Source of the DNA: JADFWK01 sp035527895
Lineage (GTDB): Bacteria > Desulfobacterota > DSM-4660 > Desulfatiglandales > B25-G16
Direction: 5' to 3'
DNA length: 8,063 bases
NCBI GenBank assembly: GCA_035527895.1
Contig: DATKZQ010000024.1
Location: 1-8,063, forward strand
The notes below the pieces were generated by a model that searched no databases, was not told the origin of the DNA, and worked only from the letters and a program-made list of their open reading frames with translations. A program made the position numbers and the translations under genes. Shown here piece by piece: positions 1-6,342 of this stretch. Within the stretch, counting starts at the first letter, position 1. The number at the start of each line of letters is the position of its first letter.

Positions 1-160
1 CTCACATCTCAGTTCTCCTTACTCATGCCTTATGAGCCAGGTCTGGGCCAGGGACAGAGTCAAAAAAAGACATCTCCATACTCAGCAGAGCGTTTCTTTC
101 ATGTATAACCCTGAAGCGAAGCGTCGGGGTCATGTGCTAAAGACAGGTGGAGGGGTAGCT

Positions 161-1702
161 ATGAATTTAGTAACCATCATTCAGAGAAATGGTCGCTACT
201 ATCCCAATGATACGGCATTTATAGAAGTAAGGCCTGTATCAAAGGTTAGAAAAGCCGCTACATGGGGACAATTCAGCGAACGGATAAATCGATTTGCAAA
301 TGCGCTTACCCATAGGGGGGTAAAGAAAGGGGATAAGGTTCTTATATTCGGGAAAAACTCAATTAACTGGCTCGAGGCCTATTTTGGTGTCATCTCCGCA
401 GGAGCGTGGGCCGTTCCGCTGAATTTCAGGTTTACAGACAAGGATCTTGAGTTTTGTGCCGGCGTGGCCGAGCCTGTGGCGTTTATCATGGAGGAGGAGT
501 ATGCAAACCGGGTACATGCGGTTCGTTCCCAGTTTCCGATGGTGAGAGACTATATCTGTATGGGCACCTTTCAGAAGATGCTAAGCATGGAAAACCTTAT
601 TGGGGACGCATCGCCAGCACCTCCGAACGTGAACATAGAAGATGAGGATGAGTGCGCCCTCTATTTTACCTCAGGTACCACTGGAGCCCCCAAGCCGGTA
701 CTGCATTTGCACAGGACCATGATGTGTGTTGCCATCAATGAGATGGCCTGTGAGCACTGGGATCACAGCGATTGTCTGCTGATGTTGCCGCCCTTTTACC
801 ACTTGGCCATCGGGCATCTCCTCGGGTCTTTCCTTGTGGCAGGACGAGCCGTTCTGTTAACAGAGCAAATTACCCCCCAGACCATTTTTGAGAACATTTC
901 ACGAGAGCCGGTGACCCTTGCATTTCTTCTCGTACCGTGGGTTATTGATATCCTCGAAGCCCTCGACGCAGGAAAACTCAAGAAGGACGATTATGATCTT
1001 ACCAGATGGCGTTTACTCTATATGGGTGCGCAGCCTATCCCTCCTAGCCTGGTGCAACGGTGGAAGGAGTATTTCCCACATATGCAGTTTGATAATACCT
1101 ATGGATTGAGTGAATCCGCGGGGCCACATACCCTGCACCTCGGCATTGGAAATGAGAAAAAAACCGGCTCTATCGGGAAACCAGGGCCCCTGTGGGATGT
1201 TCGTATCGCCAATAACGACGGTGAAGACGTGCCCCAGGGGGAGGTTGGCGAGATACTCGTCAAGGGTTGTGGGGTCATGAAGGAGTACTACAAGAACCCT
1301 GAGTTGACGTCTGAGACAATTCGAGACGGCTGGCTGCATACGGGGGATCTTGGCAGAATGGATGAAGAAGGCTTTATCTACCTTGTTGACAGAAAGAAGG
1401 ATTTGGTGATTAGCGGAGGTGAGAACGTCTACCCCGTAGAGGTTGAAGAAACGATCCAGCGACATCCAAAGGTTCGTGATGTGGCGGTGATTGGGACGCC
1501 GGATGAGAGGCTTGGTGAAATCGTGACAGCCGTTATTGAGCCGGTGCCTGATTCGGTGTTGACGGAGGAGGAAGTAAATTTATACTGTGAACAGAATCTT
1601 CCCCGGTATAAACGTCCCCGCCGTATCATCTTTGACATGGTGCCTCGTAGCCCTACCGGCAAGTTGGAAAAACCCAAGCTGAGAGAAAAATGGGCGCGGT
1701 AG
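161..1702 (+). CDS. AMP-dependent acyl-CoA synthetase/ligase (ANL superfamily)
   Basis: Predicted class I adenylate-forming enzyme of 513 residues, the usual length. It would activate a carboxylic acid with ATP to an acyl-AMP and then form the CoA thioester in the cytoplasm. Visible motifs, in order: the phosphate-binding loop around residues 169-179 (TSGTTGAPKP), the adenine-binding YGLSES at 314-319, HTGD at 393-396, the hinge region DRKKDLVISGGENVYP at 410-425, and the C-terminal PTGKLE with the catalytic Lys at 501. The loop ends in PKP rather than the common PKG, a mild deviation. An in-frame ATG at 32 would give 43 extra residues. I chose ATG 161 because GGAGGGG sits 5 nt before it and the upstream residues do not resemble the family N-terminus. 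It stands alone on the plus strand and converges on the four-gene cluster to its right. The substrate (fatty, aromatic or alicyclic acid) cannot be decided from sequence alone. Confidence 0.9.
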   Translation: MNLVTIIQRNGRYYPNDTAFIEVRPVSKVRKAATWGQFSERINRFANALTHRGVKKGDKVLIFGKNSINWLEAYFGVISAGAWAVPLNFRFTDKDLEFCAGVAEPVAFIMEEEYANRVHAVRSQFPMVRDYICMGTFQKMLSMENLIGDASPAPPNVNIEDEDECALYFTSGTTGAPKPVLHLHRTMMCVAINEMACEHWDHSDCLLMLPPFYHLAIGHLLGSFLVAGRAVLLTEQITPQTIFENISREPVTLAFLLVPWVIDILEALDAGKLKKDDYDLTRWRLLYMGAQPIPPSLVQRWKEYFPHMQFDNTYGLSESAGPHTLHLGIGNEKKTGSIGKPGPLWDVRIANNDGEDVPQGEVGEILVKGCGVMKEYYKNPELTSETIRDGWLHTGDLGRMDEEGFIYLVDRKKDLVISGGENVYPVEVEETIQRHPKVRDVAVIGTPDERLGEIVTAVIEPVPDSVLTEEEVNLYCEQNLPRYKRPRRIIFDMVPRSPTGKLEKPKLREKWAR

Positions 1703-1707
1703 CCAGG

Positions 1708-1729
1708 CAGGGCGGCCCTGTTTCCTTCT
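1708..1729 (+). terminator. Weak terminator-like hairpin after the first synthetase
   Basis: CAGGG (1708-1712) pairs with CCCTG (1716-1720) around a 3-nt loop and is followed by the T-rich TTTCCTTCT, beginning 5 nt after the stop codon. The stem is short and the T-run is interrupted, so termination here is only plausible. Confidence 0.3.
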
Positions 1730-1810
1730 ACTTACTACTGAGAGCATACAACAGTCTGCACCATCGGGAGGGGCGTGGGGAAGGCCTCTCTGAGAAAACC
1801 TATCAGTCCG

Positions 1811-2566
1811 TCATTTTTGGGGACGTATTCGTTTTCGCACCGTATCCCAGGAGGACGTTGTGAGGAAGCTCTCCTCCATGTTCTCGACCATCCGGCGAAA
1901 CTTGGTCATGGGCGCTGCAAACGTCAATTCATCCTTAGGAACATACGGCCGGGCGGAAACGTCAAACATGCCGATAACCCCTCTCGGCCGTTCGGCACCC
2001 TTTTCCAGGTAGGGATATAGGACAATGGAACCGCATCCGGCGGAGAACGGAGCGATTACGCCGTTCTGCTCCACTTCGTCATAGTTTGCAAGCGTAAACA
2101 GGCCGGAGAGCACATCCGATTTTGCATAGAAGATAACCACGTCGGGATTGTCGGATTCCTCAAGGTTCTCCCACTGCTTAAACACGATGAACCTGGCCGG
2201 TGCTTTGAACTCGGGCATCCTTTTCATCACCTCCCGCACCAGTTCCGGCGATTTCTTGTACCGTTCTCCTTCCAACTCCCCTGGGATCCCGCAGGAGAGA
2301 AAGTATTCGAAGTTCGGCATCATCTCTTGGGTAAAGCCGGTGTATCTCTTTCCTCCGCCGCAGCCCACGGAGTCGCCCTCAAAGCAAAGCGATTGCCCAT
2401 TGCGGACCTTGGTAAGTACGCCGATGAGGCACTGGTGCGTAGCCGACGCCTTCACCAGTTCACCCCGCCCCTGCTCATTGGTATAGTAAAATGTGATCGG
2501 GAGTTCCGCTCCATCAAAGTATTTTCTCCACAGTTTCATGAACCTCTCTTTGAATCCTAAGTCCAT
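1811..2566 (-). CDS. DUF169 family protein, function unknown
   Basis: A 251-residue protein that I recognise as DUF169-like from its overall pattern. It has an N-terminal helical segment, a Cys-rich central part (Cys46, Cys61, the glycine-rich VGCGGGKR around residue 69, and Cys92 in LSCGIPGE), and a C-terminal half containing the SAGCGS motif (Cys178) and GMFDVSARPYVP. No signal peptide or membrane segment is seen, so it is probably cytoplasmic. DUF169 has no established activity. The conserved cysteines could bind metal or an iron-sulfur cluster, but that is inference. A GTG at 2593 would add nine residues. ATG at 2566 is preferred because GGAGGGG lies 5 nt upstream. It is the last gene of the leftward cluster, 111 nt after the synthetase stop, so it could be co-transcribed or have its own promoter. 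Confidence 0.8.
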   Translation of the reverse strand: MDLGFKERFMKLWRKYFDGAELPITFYYTNEQGRGELVKASATHQCLIGVLTKVRNGQSLCFEGDSVGCGGGKRYTGFTQEMMPNFEYFLSCGIPGELEGERYKKSPELVREVMKRMPEFKAPARFIVFKQWENLEESDNPDVVIFYAKSDVLSGLFTLANYDEVEQNGVIAPFSAGCGSIVLYPYLEKGAERPRGVIGMFDVSARPYVPKDELTFAAPMTKFRRMVENMEESFLTTSSWDTVRKRIRPQK

Positions 2567-2677
2567 ACCATCCCCTCCTTTTTTTTCTCTCACCTCCGAC
2601 TTTCCACCCGACAGATGACCTACGCGCCTATAAAGCCCTGCTTTCTTTTTTAGTTCTACACAATCACCCTTGTCTTA

Positions 2678-4237
2678 CTATACACGGCGATCCCGCCCCT
2701 TCCAATATTCATCTTTGATGAGCCTTTTCAGTATCTTGCCCGTAGGATTCTTGGGCAATTCCTTTCTGAATTCTACGGATCGGGGCTTCTTGTAACTTGC
2801 CAGTCTTTCCTTGCACAAGGAGATGAGCGCTTCTTCACTGACTTTTTTGCCCTCCTTCAGGACAACCACGGCCTTGACCGATTCTCCCCAGTGTTCATCA
2901 GGCACGCCGATGACGGCGGCTTCCAGGACCGCATCATGCTCGTACAACAACTCCTCGATCTCCCGGGGATAGATATTCTTGCCGCCACTGATGATCGTAT
3001 CGTTCTTTCTATCGACAATATACACATATCCATGGTCGTCGAATCTCCCGAAATCACCGGTATAAAGCCACCCATCTCTGAGGGTTTTGGCCGTCTCATC
3101 GGGGAGACGCCAGTAGCCGACCGTCATGCACTCGCTTCTCACGATGATCTCCCCCACCTCTCCCGGCGCCACGTCATCTCCGTCTTGATCAACAATCCTG
3201 ACTTCATAATTCACCACAGGGCGACCTGCTGAAGAGAGTCTCTCCATCTCAGCCTCGGAGCCTTCGAGCACGTGGTCCTCAGGTCTAAGCACGGTTGTGA
3301 GCGGCCCTGTCTCTGTCTGTCCGTAAAGTTGCATGAATTGGCATTTGAACCTCGTCATGGCCCTCTTGAGTAATTCGACAGGCATGGGGGACGCCGCATA
3401 GGTAAGCAGTCTGAAATGGCTCAGATCATACTCTTCGATGCCTTTCTCCTGGAGCAGCGAGCTGATCATGGTGGGGACGAACTGGCAGATGGTGATCTTT
3501 TGTCCGGAGAGGATTTCCAGGACTTCCTTGGGGTCGAAGCTCCCTTCCCTTCTGATCACGATCGTGTTGCACATCAGGATGTGCCGCAGGTTGTCTTCCC
3601 AGGTGACATGATAAAAGGGGAATACCATCAGGACCCGATCATTGTACTGAAGTCTCAGCTCTATGGCCCCCACCATATTGTCTATGAAAGCGTGGCGGTG
3701 TGTTCTCATTGCCCCTTTGGGTAGCCCGGTCGTCCCGGAGGTGAGGAAAATACTCATGATATCATCATCCGAAACGAGGACCCCGGGTTCTTCGCGGCTT
3801 CCCTCTTGAACGAGCGTTTCGTATGGAGTGAAAGGCGAGGAGGATTCCCCTCCCAGTTCTATTAAGAACTCCGTGCACGTGATTTCTTCCTTGAATCTCT
3901 CTACGCGTTCTCCATAATCGGGGCTGAAAACCAGAAAGCGGGGCTCAAGGTATTCGAAGATCTTCTTCAACTCCGATTCCTTCAAAAGGGTGTTGATGGG
4001 AACGAATATTCCCCCGCTCTTAGCGCATGCATAATAAATCTCGAAGTACTCGGGAGAGTTGTGAAGCAGAACGGCAACCCGGTCTCCTTTCCCGATCCCC
4101 AATTTCAGCAGGCTGTTGGCCATGCCGTTGACGCGCTCATTCAACTCCCCATAGCTGAGCTTCCTCTCACCAAAGATGAGTGCCGTCTTTTCCGGGGACC
4201 TGTGGGCACTTCTCCGGATAATGTCTCCCATTGGCAT
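2678..4237 (-). CDS. AMP-dependent acyl-CoA synthetase/ligase, second copy
   Basis: A full-length 519-residue ANL enzyme expected to form acyl-AMP and then acyl-CoA. Motifs: LTSGTTGLPKG at 165-175 (P-loop), FPFYH around 206-210, YGQTET at 305-310, YTGD at 392-395, the hinge and core DRKNDTIISGGKNIYP at 409-424, and the catalytic Lys501 in NPTGKILK. It resembles the broad long-chain fatty-acid/cyclohexanecarboxylate/o-succinylbenzoate ligase-like group, and its substrate is not predictable. ATG 4237 is preceded by AGGAG with a 6-nt spacer. It differs clearly from the first synthetase in the window (PKG against PKP loop, QTET against LSES), so the two are not a recent duplication. It sits 73 nt after the 66-residue gene and 111 nt before the DUF169 gene on the same strand, consistent with a loose operon. 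Confidence 0.92.
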   Translation of the reverse strand: MPMGDIIRRSAHRSPEKTALIFGERKLSYGELNERVNGMANSLLKLGIGKGDRVAVLLHNSPEYFEIYYACAKSGGIFVPINTLLKESELKKIFEYLEPRFLVFSPDYGERVERFKEEITCTEFLIELGGESSSPFTPYETLVQEGSREEPGVLVSDDDIMSIFLTSGTTGLPKGAMRTHRHAFIDNMVGAIELRLQYNDRVLMVFPFYHVTWEDNLRHILMCNTIVIRREGSFDPKEVLEILSGQKITICQFVPTMISSLLQEKGIEEYDLSHFRLLTYAASPMPVELLKRAMTRFKCQFMQLYGQTETGPLTTVLRPEDHVLEGSEAEMERLSSAGRPVVNYEVRIVDQDGDDVAPGEVGEIIVRSECMTVGYWRLPDETAKTLRDGWLYTGDFGRFDDHGYVYIVDRKNDTIISGGKNIYPREIEELLYEHDAVLEAAVIGVPDEHWGESVKAVVVLKEGKKVSEEALISLCKERLASYKKPRSVEFRKELPKNPTGKILKRLIKDEYWKGRDRRV

Positions 4238-4310
4238 GACTGTCTCCTTTCCTTAATCACATAGGTAATGCTCAAGCTAATCTTCTGTGGGAGATTTCTG
4301 CCTCCCTCCC

Positions 4311-4511
4311 TCAGCAGGTTTCGTTTGGCTCATACCAGTCCCTGAAAAGCCTGACGATATGGGTATGATCACAGAAAATCTCAGGCTGTCCCAAAGGTGT
4401 TACTCGCAGCACAACCTTCACCTTTTCGGTGAGGAAAACGGTTAGAACCTGGCCAGGCTCAACGGACACTGTGTCTAGATCGGTCATTTCTACTATAGTC
4501 GGGTTTCTCAT
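4311..4511 (-). CDS. Small 66-residue protein of unknown function
   Basis: I do not recognise this family. The reading frame extends upstream to a TTG at 4574 inside the preceding gene. ATG 4511 has a textbook GGAGG at 4517-4521, 5 nt away, whereas the other starts have none. The predicted protein is soluble, with alternating hydrophobic stretches (VLTVFLTE, VKVVLRVT) that suggest a small beta-rich fold, one internal Cys (residue 47, in EIFCDHTH) and a C-terminal Cys. It begins 22 nt after the stop of the QueG-like iron-sulfur gene on the same strand, which points to translation from the same message and possibly a role alongside that protein. The CDHTH stretch could bind metal, but there is no clear motif. 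The strong ribosome site and tight spacing are the main reasons to believe it is real. Confidence 0.65.
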   Translation of the reverse strand: MRNPTIVEMTDLDTVSVEPGQVLTVFLTEKVKVVLRVTPLGQPEIFCDHTHIVRLFRDWYEPNETC

Positions 4512-4533
4512 GGTGTCCTCCATTATGCGGTCT

Positions 4534-5292
4534 TCAATCAGAACCTCGATTCTCCGGTGCGTAATCCTTGCCAACAGGGCACACAGCGATACACCTTCCG
4601 CAGGCTAAGCCCCTGGCTTTCAAGTCATCGAAGGCACACTTATACTGAGTAACACCGCCCTCATCCGGCCAAGCCTTCAGGGCACCGCTCTGTTCAGTTC
4701 TACACACTTCAATACATCGATCACCGCAGCTTCCAGGCTTGATAAATTCCAGACATATTTCACGCTCCAGCCTGGGGTCAGGTATCAGTTCTGCAGTGGT
4801 TATCACGGTTGTCCATCGCTGCCGGGGTCCATACTCCGGTGTCAAAACAACACCAACTTTGCCTCTCTTACCCAGACCGGCTGCAACCGCAGCATGAATG
4901 TGACAAAAGCTCGGAGACATACGTGGTTCTCCATGATCTCTCTTCGTGTTGAAATACGCATAAGGGTCTGTCTCGGGGAAATACAGGGCCTTGAAACCCA
5001 TATCCTGAAGACCCCTTGCCAATCGATAGCCCGCCTCGAGCAGCCATGCGTTCATCTGCTCGTAATGCTTGGCGTAAAGAGGACTCGGTGTGGTGTCGAG
5101 TATCTCCCGAAGCACCTTTATACCTCCAGTGATAGCTGACTGAGCGCCAGGTAACCATTCATCGGGGTGGTGTCCTTTAGGGGCCCTGTCAAACTGCGGA
5201 TCAAAAGCACTCGCAATCCCCACAAGATCAAATCCCACTTTCTGATGTGCATACTCTTTCACCCTTTTGGTCAAGTCCCGGGCCTCGTTCAT
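4534..5292 (-). CDS. QueG-like / reductive-dehalogenase-like double-cluster iron-sulfur protein
   Basis: A 252-residue predicted cytoplasmic redox protein. Residues about 130-172 contain AAVAAGLGKRGKVGVVLTP, then the EYGPRQRW stretch and TTAELIPD. This is the signature segment shared by epoxyqueuosine reductases (QueG) and reductive dehalogenases just before their iron-sulfur domain. The C-terminus has two Cys groups: Cys180, Cys189, Cys193 and Cys197 (CGDRCIEVC), and Cys219, Cys231, Cys234 and Cys238 (CGRCIAVCPVG). They are compatible with two [4Fe-4S] clusters. At 252 residues it is shorter than typical QueG (roughly 350-380), so I would not call it a tRNA-queuosine enzyme. The cobalamin-binding part cannot be confirmed. 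A TTG at 5358 would add 22 residues, but ATG 5292 has AGGAG 6 nt upstream. It is the first gene of the leftward cluster, with the 66-residue gene 22 nt downstream. Confidence 0.8.
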   Translation of the reverse strand: MNEARDLTKRVKEYAHQKVGFDLVGIASAFDPQFDRAPKGHHPDEWLPGAQSAITGGIKVLREILDTTPSPLYAKHYEQMNAWLLEAGYRLARGLQDMGFKALYFPETDPYAYFNTKRDHGEPRMSPSFCHIHAAVAAGLGKRGKVGVVLTPEYGPRQRWTTVITTAELIPDPRLEREICLEFIKPGSCGDRCIEVCRTEQSGALKAWPDEGGVTQYKCAFDDLKARGLACGRCIAVCPVGKDYAPENRGSD

Positions 5293-5361
5293 TGGTCTTC
5301 TCCTTCCAACTTCCTGACTGTCATGCAAGACGTGGGTGTCCCACCTTTGATAGCTCAACCC

Positions 5362-5496
5362 TGATGGTCTCGTAAAAAGTCGTCACTCCGGTGAAAACCG
5401 GAGTCCAGGACCTCTATAACTAACTGAAAAGACTGGATTCCGGCTTTCGCCGGAATGACGGAAAATGGTCATTTCCGACTTTTTACGAAGTCATCA
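5362..5496. mobile_element. MITE-like palindromic element with 21-bp terminal inverted repeats
   Basis: The ends, 5362-5382 and 5476-5496, are inverted repeats matching at 18 of 21 positions, with TCGTAAAAAGTCG perfectly shared. The inside is itself palindromic. ACTCCGGT-GAAA-ACCGGAGT (5385-5404) and ATTCCGGC-TTTC-GCCGGAAT (5437-5456) are 8-bp hairpins, and each arm can also pair with the other (GGAGTCCAG with CTGGATTCC). The 8-mer TCAACCCT occurs at 5355-5362 and 5494-5501, bracketing the element as a possible target-site duplication, although it overlaps the ends by one to three bases. There is no coding capacity. The element lies just upstream of the iron-sulfur gene start. I recall similar TCGTAAAAAGTC palindromes as dispersed repeats in deltaproteobacterial genomes, but copy number cannot be tested here. 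Confidence 0.7.
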
Positions 5497-5727
5497 ACCC
5501 TAGAAGTCAGCATATTCATTCCTGCCTCTGTCAATCTAATCATTATGACTGCCTGCCAAACCTGCTATCTGAATATCGCCTGCTTTCAGGAAAGATTACG
5601 AAATCAAATGTGAAATAGCAACTAAGTATCAATTTCTCAGAGAAACCATCCTTCTCAAAGCCCCTTTTTGTGGGCGGATCTTTTTCCATTCTTACGCCTG
5701 GGATCAGGGGGACACTTACAATAAAAA

Positions 5728-5750
5728 GGGAATTTAACTTGATAATTCCC
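5728..5750. repeat. Hairpin GGGAATT/AATTCCC
   Basis: GGGAATT (5728-5734) pairs with AATTCCC (5744-5750) around a 9-nt loop. Its right arm overlaps the start of the next palindrome (CCCTGCAGC at 5748). Confidence 0.5.
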
Positions 5751-5791
5751 TGCAGCGGCTCGACTGAGCTCGCCGAAGTCTTGCTGCAGGG
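5748..5791. repeat. Inverted repeat CCCTGCAGC ... GCTGCAGGG, long-loop copy
   Basis: CCCTGCAGC (5748-5756) and GCTGCAGGG (5783-5791) are perfect 9-bp inverted repeats around 26 nt that contain CTCGACTGAGCTCGCCGAAG. The same arms recur at 5961-5982 with only TT between them. The two sites are therefore related copies that differ by an internal insertion or deletion. Confidence 0.6.
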
Positions 5792-5804
5792 TTACAACAT
5801 AGTG

Positions 5805-5825
5805 CCTCCCCCTTGATGGGGGAGG
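5805..5825. repeat. C-rich/G-rich hairpin CCTCCCCC/GGGGGAGG
   Basis: CCTCCCCC (5805-5812), loop TTGAT, then GGGGGAGG (5818-5825): a perfect 8-bp stem. It is followed by GGTTAGGTGGGGGTGA and a partly complementary TCACCCTCCCC near 5853, so a larger fold is possible. Confidence 0.55.
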
Positions 5826-5890
5826 TTAGGTGGGGGTGATAAAATATTTGGTCACCCTCCCCTTTACCCGCCTATAATCTGGCGCGTTGA

Positions 5891-5946
5891 TCCCCTCCGC
5901 TGCCCGCTCGTGCCTTGCAGTGGCAGGCGGGCATTAAGGGAGGGGA
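5891..5946. repeat. Nested 56-bp palindrome
   Basis: Three nested arms are seen: TCCCCTCC (5891-5898) with GGAGGGGA (5939-5946), TGCCCGC (5901-5907) with GCGGGCA (5927-5933), and TGCC (5911-5914) with GGCA (5922-5925). Together they form a long, almost continuous hairpin typical of intergenic palindromic repeats. There is no T-run after it, so it is not an obvious terminator. Confidence 0.65.
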
Positions 5947-5960
5947 CTTTGATAGTGGAT

Positions 5961-5982
5961 ACCCTGCAGCTTGCTGCAGGGT
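5961..5982. repeat. Perfect 10-bp palindrome ACCCTGCAGC-TT-GCTGCAGGGT
   Basis: A perfect inverted repeat with a 2-nt centre. It shares both arms with the longer inverted repeat at 5748-5791, which points to two copies of one repeat family about 210 bp apart. Confidence 0.6.
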
Positions 5983-6141
5983 GGTTCATTAGAATGTGGT
6001 CATGGTAAGGCATACGAATTTCTTGATAGAATAGTAGAATGGTGGCTATATTTTAGGATCTTATGAATTCAAGGGGCGAATCGAAGCACTTAGGTAATGA
6101 CTTGACTAATTCTATCCAACCGGGGAGTCTTAAATTTTTCC

Positions 6142-6170
6142 TTGACGAACCTTTTCTCTCCTCTTATAGT
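6142..6170 (+). promoter_or_regulatory. Sigma-70-type promoter for trpL-trpD
   Basis: TTGACG (6142-6147) and TATAGT (6165-6170) are separated by 17 nt, close to the consensus at both boxes with ideal spacing. Transcription would be expected to begin about 6-8 nt after the -10 box, at 6176-6178. That coincides with the ATG of the leader peptide, so the leader may be translated leaderless. Confidence 0.7.
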
Positions 6171-6177
6171 GAAGAAT

Positions 6178-6273
6178 ATGAACCGAGTGACAGACAAAGA
6201 TTCTATCAAGACTTTGACGAACTGGTGGTGGTGCAGCTCTCGTGCGGAGGTGAGGCCACCGGGACCAGCATAA
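6178..6273 (+). CDS. trpL: trp operon leader peptide, 31 residues with Trp-Trp-Trp
   Basis: A short ORF from ATG 6178 to TAA 6271-6273. Codons 16-18 are TGG TGG TGG (6223-6231), in the local context TNWWWCSS. Three tandem Trp codons in a short ORF, immediately followed by competing hairpins, a terminator and trpD, is the hallmark of ribosome-mediated transcription attenuation. Ribosomes stalling at these codons when charged tRNA-Trp is scarce would allow read-through into trpD. No good Shine-Dalgarno precedes the ATG (only GAAG 3 nt away), and the promoter -10 box ends 7 nt upstream, so translation is probably leaderless. As I recall, the trpL of Sinorhizobium meliloti is also leaderless. A longer overlapping ORF in another frame (6063-6281) lacks Trp codons and is rejected. 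GTG 6187 is a possible alternative start. Confidence 0.85.
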   Translation: MNRVTDKDSIKTLTNWWWCSSRAEVRPPGPA

Positions 6274-6326
6274 AAGCATAAGCTAAGGAAACCGTGGGCT
6301 TACTTTCACAGGGCCCACGGTTTTTT
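6222..6326 (+). promoter_or_regulatory. Trp attenuator: pause, antiterminator and terminator segments
   Basis: Segment 1, CTGGTGGTGG (6222-6231, containing the Trp codons), pairs with segment 2, CCACC (6256-6260) plus ACCAG (6264-6268), with a GGG bulge. Segment 2 can instead pair with segment 3: 6256-6266 with 6287-6297, eight pairs with a one-base bulge and a small internal loop. Segment 3 (6289-6299) forms the terminator with segment 4 (6313-6323). The geometry fits the classical mechanism. A ribosome stalled at 6223-6231 masks segment 1 and frees segment 2 to block the terminator. A ribosome at the stop codon (6271-6273) masks segment 2 and lets the terminator form. The pairings were read by eye, without energy calculation. 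The antiterminator is the weakest of the three. Confidence 0.8.
6289..6326 (+). terminator. Rho-independent attenuator terminator upstream of trpD
   Basis: AAACCGTGGGC (6289-6299) and GCCCACGGTTT (6313-6323) form a perfect 11-bp stem with a 13-nt loop, followed by an uninterrupted T-run (6321-6326) and ATT. It lies 16 nt after the trpL stop codon and about 95 nt before the trpD start. Confidence 0.9.
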
Positions 6327-6342
6327 ATTGGTGTCATATTTG

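Larger units (their letters stand above)
5497..6141. other. Gene-free intergenic region rich in hairpin repeats
   Basis: No convincing gene is seen on either strand between the MITE-like element and the trpL promoter. From 5502 to about 5727 I see no clear structure. From 5728 to 5982 several strong palindromes follow one another and are listed separately. From 5983 to 6141 there is only a weak promoter-like pair, TTGATA (6023-6028) and TATATT (6047-6052), 18 nt apart. The sequence looks like accumulated dispersed repeats rather than a decayed gene. Confidence 0.6.

Noticed and set aside
32..160. N-terminal extension of the first acyl-CoA synthetase (43 residues)
   Set aside because: No ribosome site at ATG 32, the residues are basic and do not resemble ANL enzymes, and ATG 161 has GGAGGGG at 5-nt spacing.
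1013..1465. Long antisense ORF inside the first synthetase (150 codons)
   Set aside because: A shadow of the real gene in another frame. It has no ribosome site and no recognisable protein features.
5293..5358. TTG start extending the iron-sulfur protein by 22 residues
   Set aside because: Rare start codon without a ribosome site. ATG 5292 has AGGAG 6 nt upstream and begins the expected helical N-terminus.
5697..5723. GGATCAGGGGGACACTTACA, resembling sequence I associate with remnants of small transposase elements
   Set aside because: Recognition is from memory only. There is no ORF, no paired end and no second copy in the window.
6023..6052. Promoter-like TTGATA/TATATT pair, 18-nt spacing
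   Set aside because: Weaker than TTGACG-17-TATAGT at 6142-6170, and it would give a long leader with no other support. It may be a secondary promoter but is not called.
6063..6281. A 72-codon ORF upstream of trpD
   Set aside because: It has only a weak ribosome site, contains no Trp codon, starts upstream of the best promoter, resembles no family I know, and overlaps the leader peptide ORF in another frame that explains the region far better.
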